This document shows positions 58,335 to 59,076 of a stretch of 59,076 nt of DNA, piece by piece; position 1 is the stretch's first letter; the number at the start of each line of letters is the position of its first letter. The DNA comes from Flavobacterium caseinilyticum. Lineage in GTDB: Bacteria > Bacteroidota > Bacteroidia > Flavobacteriales > Flavobacteriaceae. The notes below the pieces were generated by a model. The model saw only the letters and a program-made list of their open reading frames with translations. It was not told the origin of the DNA and searched no databases. A program made the translations under genes and the position numbers. The stretch lies in NCBI RefSeq assembly GCF_004349085.1, contig NZ_SMFM01000012.1, positions 1 through 59,076 on the forward strand. Reading direction: 5' to 3'.

Positions 58335-58763
58335 TTAATGTTGGTGTCCATGATTAATATCTTGTTCAGAAACTTGGCTATTTCTAAATTTAGAAGAGAT
58401 TGTTTTTCCATTGACAAGTAATGTGATGGTACAATAAGCATATATGCTTGCTTTAGGAACTTGTACTAATAAAGAATTGTTGGTATCCAAAGAAACTGGA
58501 TTCGTTGCTTTTGTTTTATTGAAAAATTCAAAAACAGCCGATCCAGTAATTTTTTTATTTGAAACCGTTTTTCCTTTTGCATCCAGCACGTAAAAACTAA
58601 TATTGTTTTCTCTTTCGACCATTTCTATTTTGTAATCACCTGAATTTTGTATTATTCCACCGTGTGGTGTTTTGCCAGTATTAGTACTTACTTGTGCATT
58701 TGAAATTGTTGTGCCTGCAATGGTTAGCAGTATCGCAACTGCAATGGATTTAATTGTTTTCAT
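58335..58763 (-). CDS. Secreted His-tailed protein (142 aa), first gene of the metal operon
   Basis: The ATG at 58763 gives a signal peptide, MKTIKSIAVAILLTIAGTTI, cleaved near SNA-Q. Residues about 30-130 are beta-rich (ISFYVLDAKGKTVSNKKITG, LVNGKTISSKF), and the C-terminus ends DINHGHQH. An earlier ATG at 58850 would read through insertion-sequence repeats and is rejected. The IS21-type end stops about ten bases before this start codon, so the native promoter has been displaced. Confidence 0.78.
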   Translation of the reverse strand: MKTIKSIAVAILLTIAGTTISNAQVSTNTGKTPHGGIIQNSGDYKIEMVERENNISFYVLDAKGKTVSNKKITGSAVFEFFNKTKATNPVSLDTNNSLLVQVPKASIYAYCTITLLVNGKTISSKFRNSQVSEQDINHGHQH

Positions 58764-58772
58764 TTTTGATGT

Positions 58773-58891
58773 TGTAGTGCAAATTCCAGTGATATTGACC
58801 ACCCAATTCCAATTTAAAGTGAGCACCTGATTCCAATTCAAAATGACCACCTAATTCCGGAGCAAAATGACCACCTCCATTTTTCATTAAA
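58773..58891. repeat. 24-bp repeats at the IS21 end
   Basis: The block TGA(C/G)CACC recurs at 58796, 58820, 58844 and 58868, exactly 24 bases apart, with ATTCC in each following spacer and a partial fifth unit at 58772. Multiple short repeats at the ends are characteristic of IS21 transposase-binding sites. Confidence 0.85.
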
Positions 58892-58938
58892 AACTACTTT
58901 TTTTCATCTGTTAATTAGTATTCAAATATACTTAAATA

Positions 58939-59076
58939 TTAGCTTTTGTTTATGCCCCTTTTTTTTCTCATAGATTCTCCGTGCAATTCGATTCGGTGAG
59001 ATTGATGTATCAGCCTATCCAAAATTGCATCAGCTATTGTTTTTTCTCCAATGATGTCATACCAGCCTTGCACTGG
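58939..59076 (-). CDS. istB: IstB-like ATPase, C-terminal part (partial)
   Basis: Minus-strand frame open from the window edge to TAA at 58939-58941. It reads [20 protein letters not shown], then [20 protein letters not shown]. This matches the C-terminus of IS21 helper ATPases (DRL-H-xxx-I-xL-xG-xSMR). The start is outside the window. Confidence 0.88.
   Translation of the reverse strand, partial: PVQGWYDIIGEKTIADAILDRLIHQSHRIELHGESMRKKRGINKS

Larger units (their letters stand above)
58773..59076 (-). mobile_element. IS21-family insertion sequence, 3' end (partial)
   Basis: Contains the C-terminus of an IstB-like protein followed by a terminal region with 24-bp repeats. The outer end probably begins TGTAGTGC on the plus strand at 58773, consistent with the TG...CA ends of IS21 elements. 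The element continues past the right edge of the window, so istA and the other end are not visible. Confidence 0.8.

Overview
The window looks like a chromosomal segment of a Bacteroidota bacterium, most likely a Flavobacterium or close relative. The supporting signs are low GC, a giant surface protein with a type IX secretion (CHU_C-type) C-terminus, repeated promoters of the form TAnnTTTG, the rsmD-DUF3822 pair, a flavobacterial-type arginine decarboxylase next to a deoxyhypusine-synthase-like gene, and a structured RNA resembling the flavo-1 motif. Species cannot be fixed from the sequence alone.

Layout. (1) 135-12302: one minus-strand gene for a 4055-residue secreted adhesin with two separate tandem-repeat blocks (7 x 83 residues and 23 x 97 residues). 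(2) 12.9-16.4 kb: a sixA-ppk1-ppx polyphosphate operon, then a TMEM175-type K+ channel gene. (3) 17.1-18.9 kb: dnaX, split by a ten-A slippery tract so that a short (gamma-like) and a long (tau-like) product are both possible. (4) 18.97-20 kb: a flavo-1-like RNA, a small conserved protein and RNase P RNA with its promoter. (5) 20-27.4 kb: housekeeping genes (PanE-like, RsmD, DUF3822, RecD-like helicase, YgiD, KdsB, K+ channel), one orphan AT-rich gene and several intergenic repeats. (6) 27.5-33.8 kb: a K+/H+ antiporter, SPFH and universal stress module flanked by two degenerate copies of the same gene junction. (7) 33.9-36.4 kb: an XRE regulator divergent from an M14 peptidase with five matching operator palindromes, followed by an Lrp regulator. 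(8) 36.5-47.8 kb: metabolism and DNA repair (Ppc, DinB, inosine glycosylase, RecQ, polyamine genes, AroB, proline dehydrogenase). (9) 47.92 kb to the right edge: a probable integrated island. It opens at a truncated tRNA 3' end and carries a minus-strand metal-efflux operon (two His-tailed proteins, HupE-like, anchor protein, CzcA-TolC fusion, P1B ATPase, CzcB-like adaptor, exported superoxide dismutase). An IS21-family element abuts the operon's first gene at the right edge.

How the parts fit. The left two thirds is core chromosome with several K+ and stress functions. The right 11 kb looks acquired: its contents form one coherent divalent-metal resistance unit. The strongest second-look items are the dnaX slippage tract, the duplicated junction around the stress module, the XRE operator array that sits on the -7 boxes of both divergent genes, the leaderless small ORF before speA, the tRNA-derived island border, the P1B ATPase lacking its usual membrane cysteine motif, and the embedded signal peptide inside the CzcA-TolC fusion.
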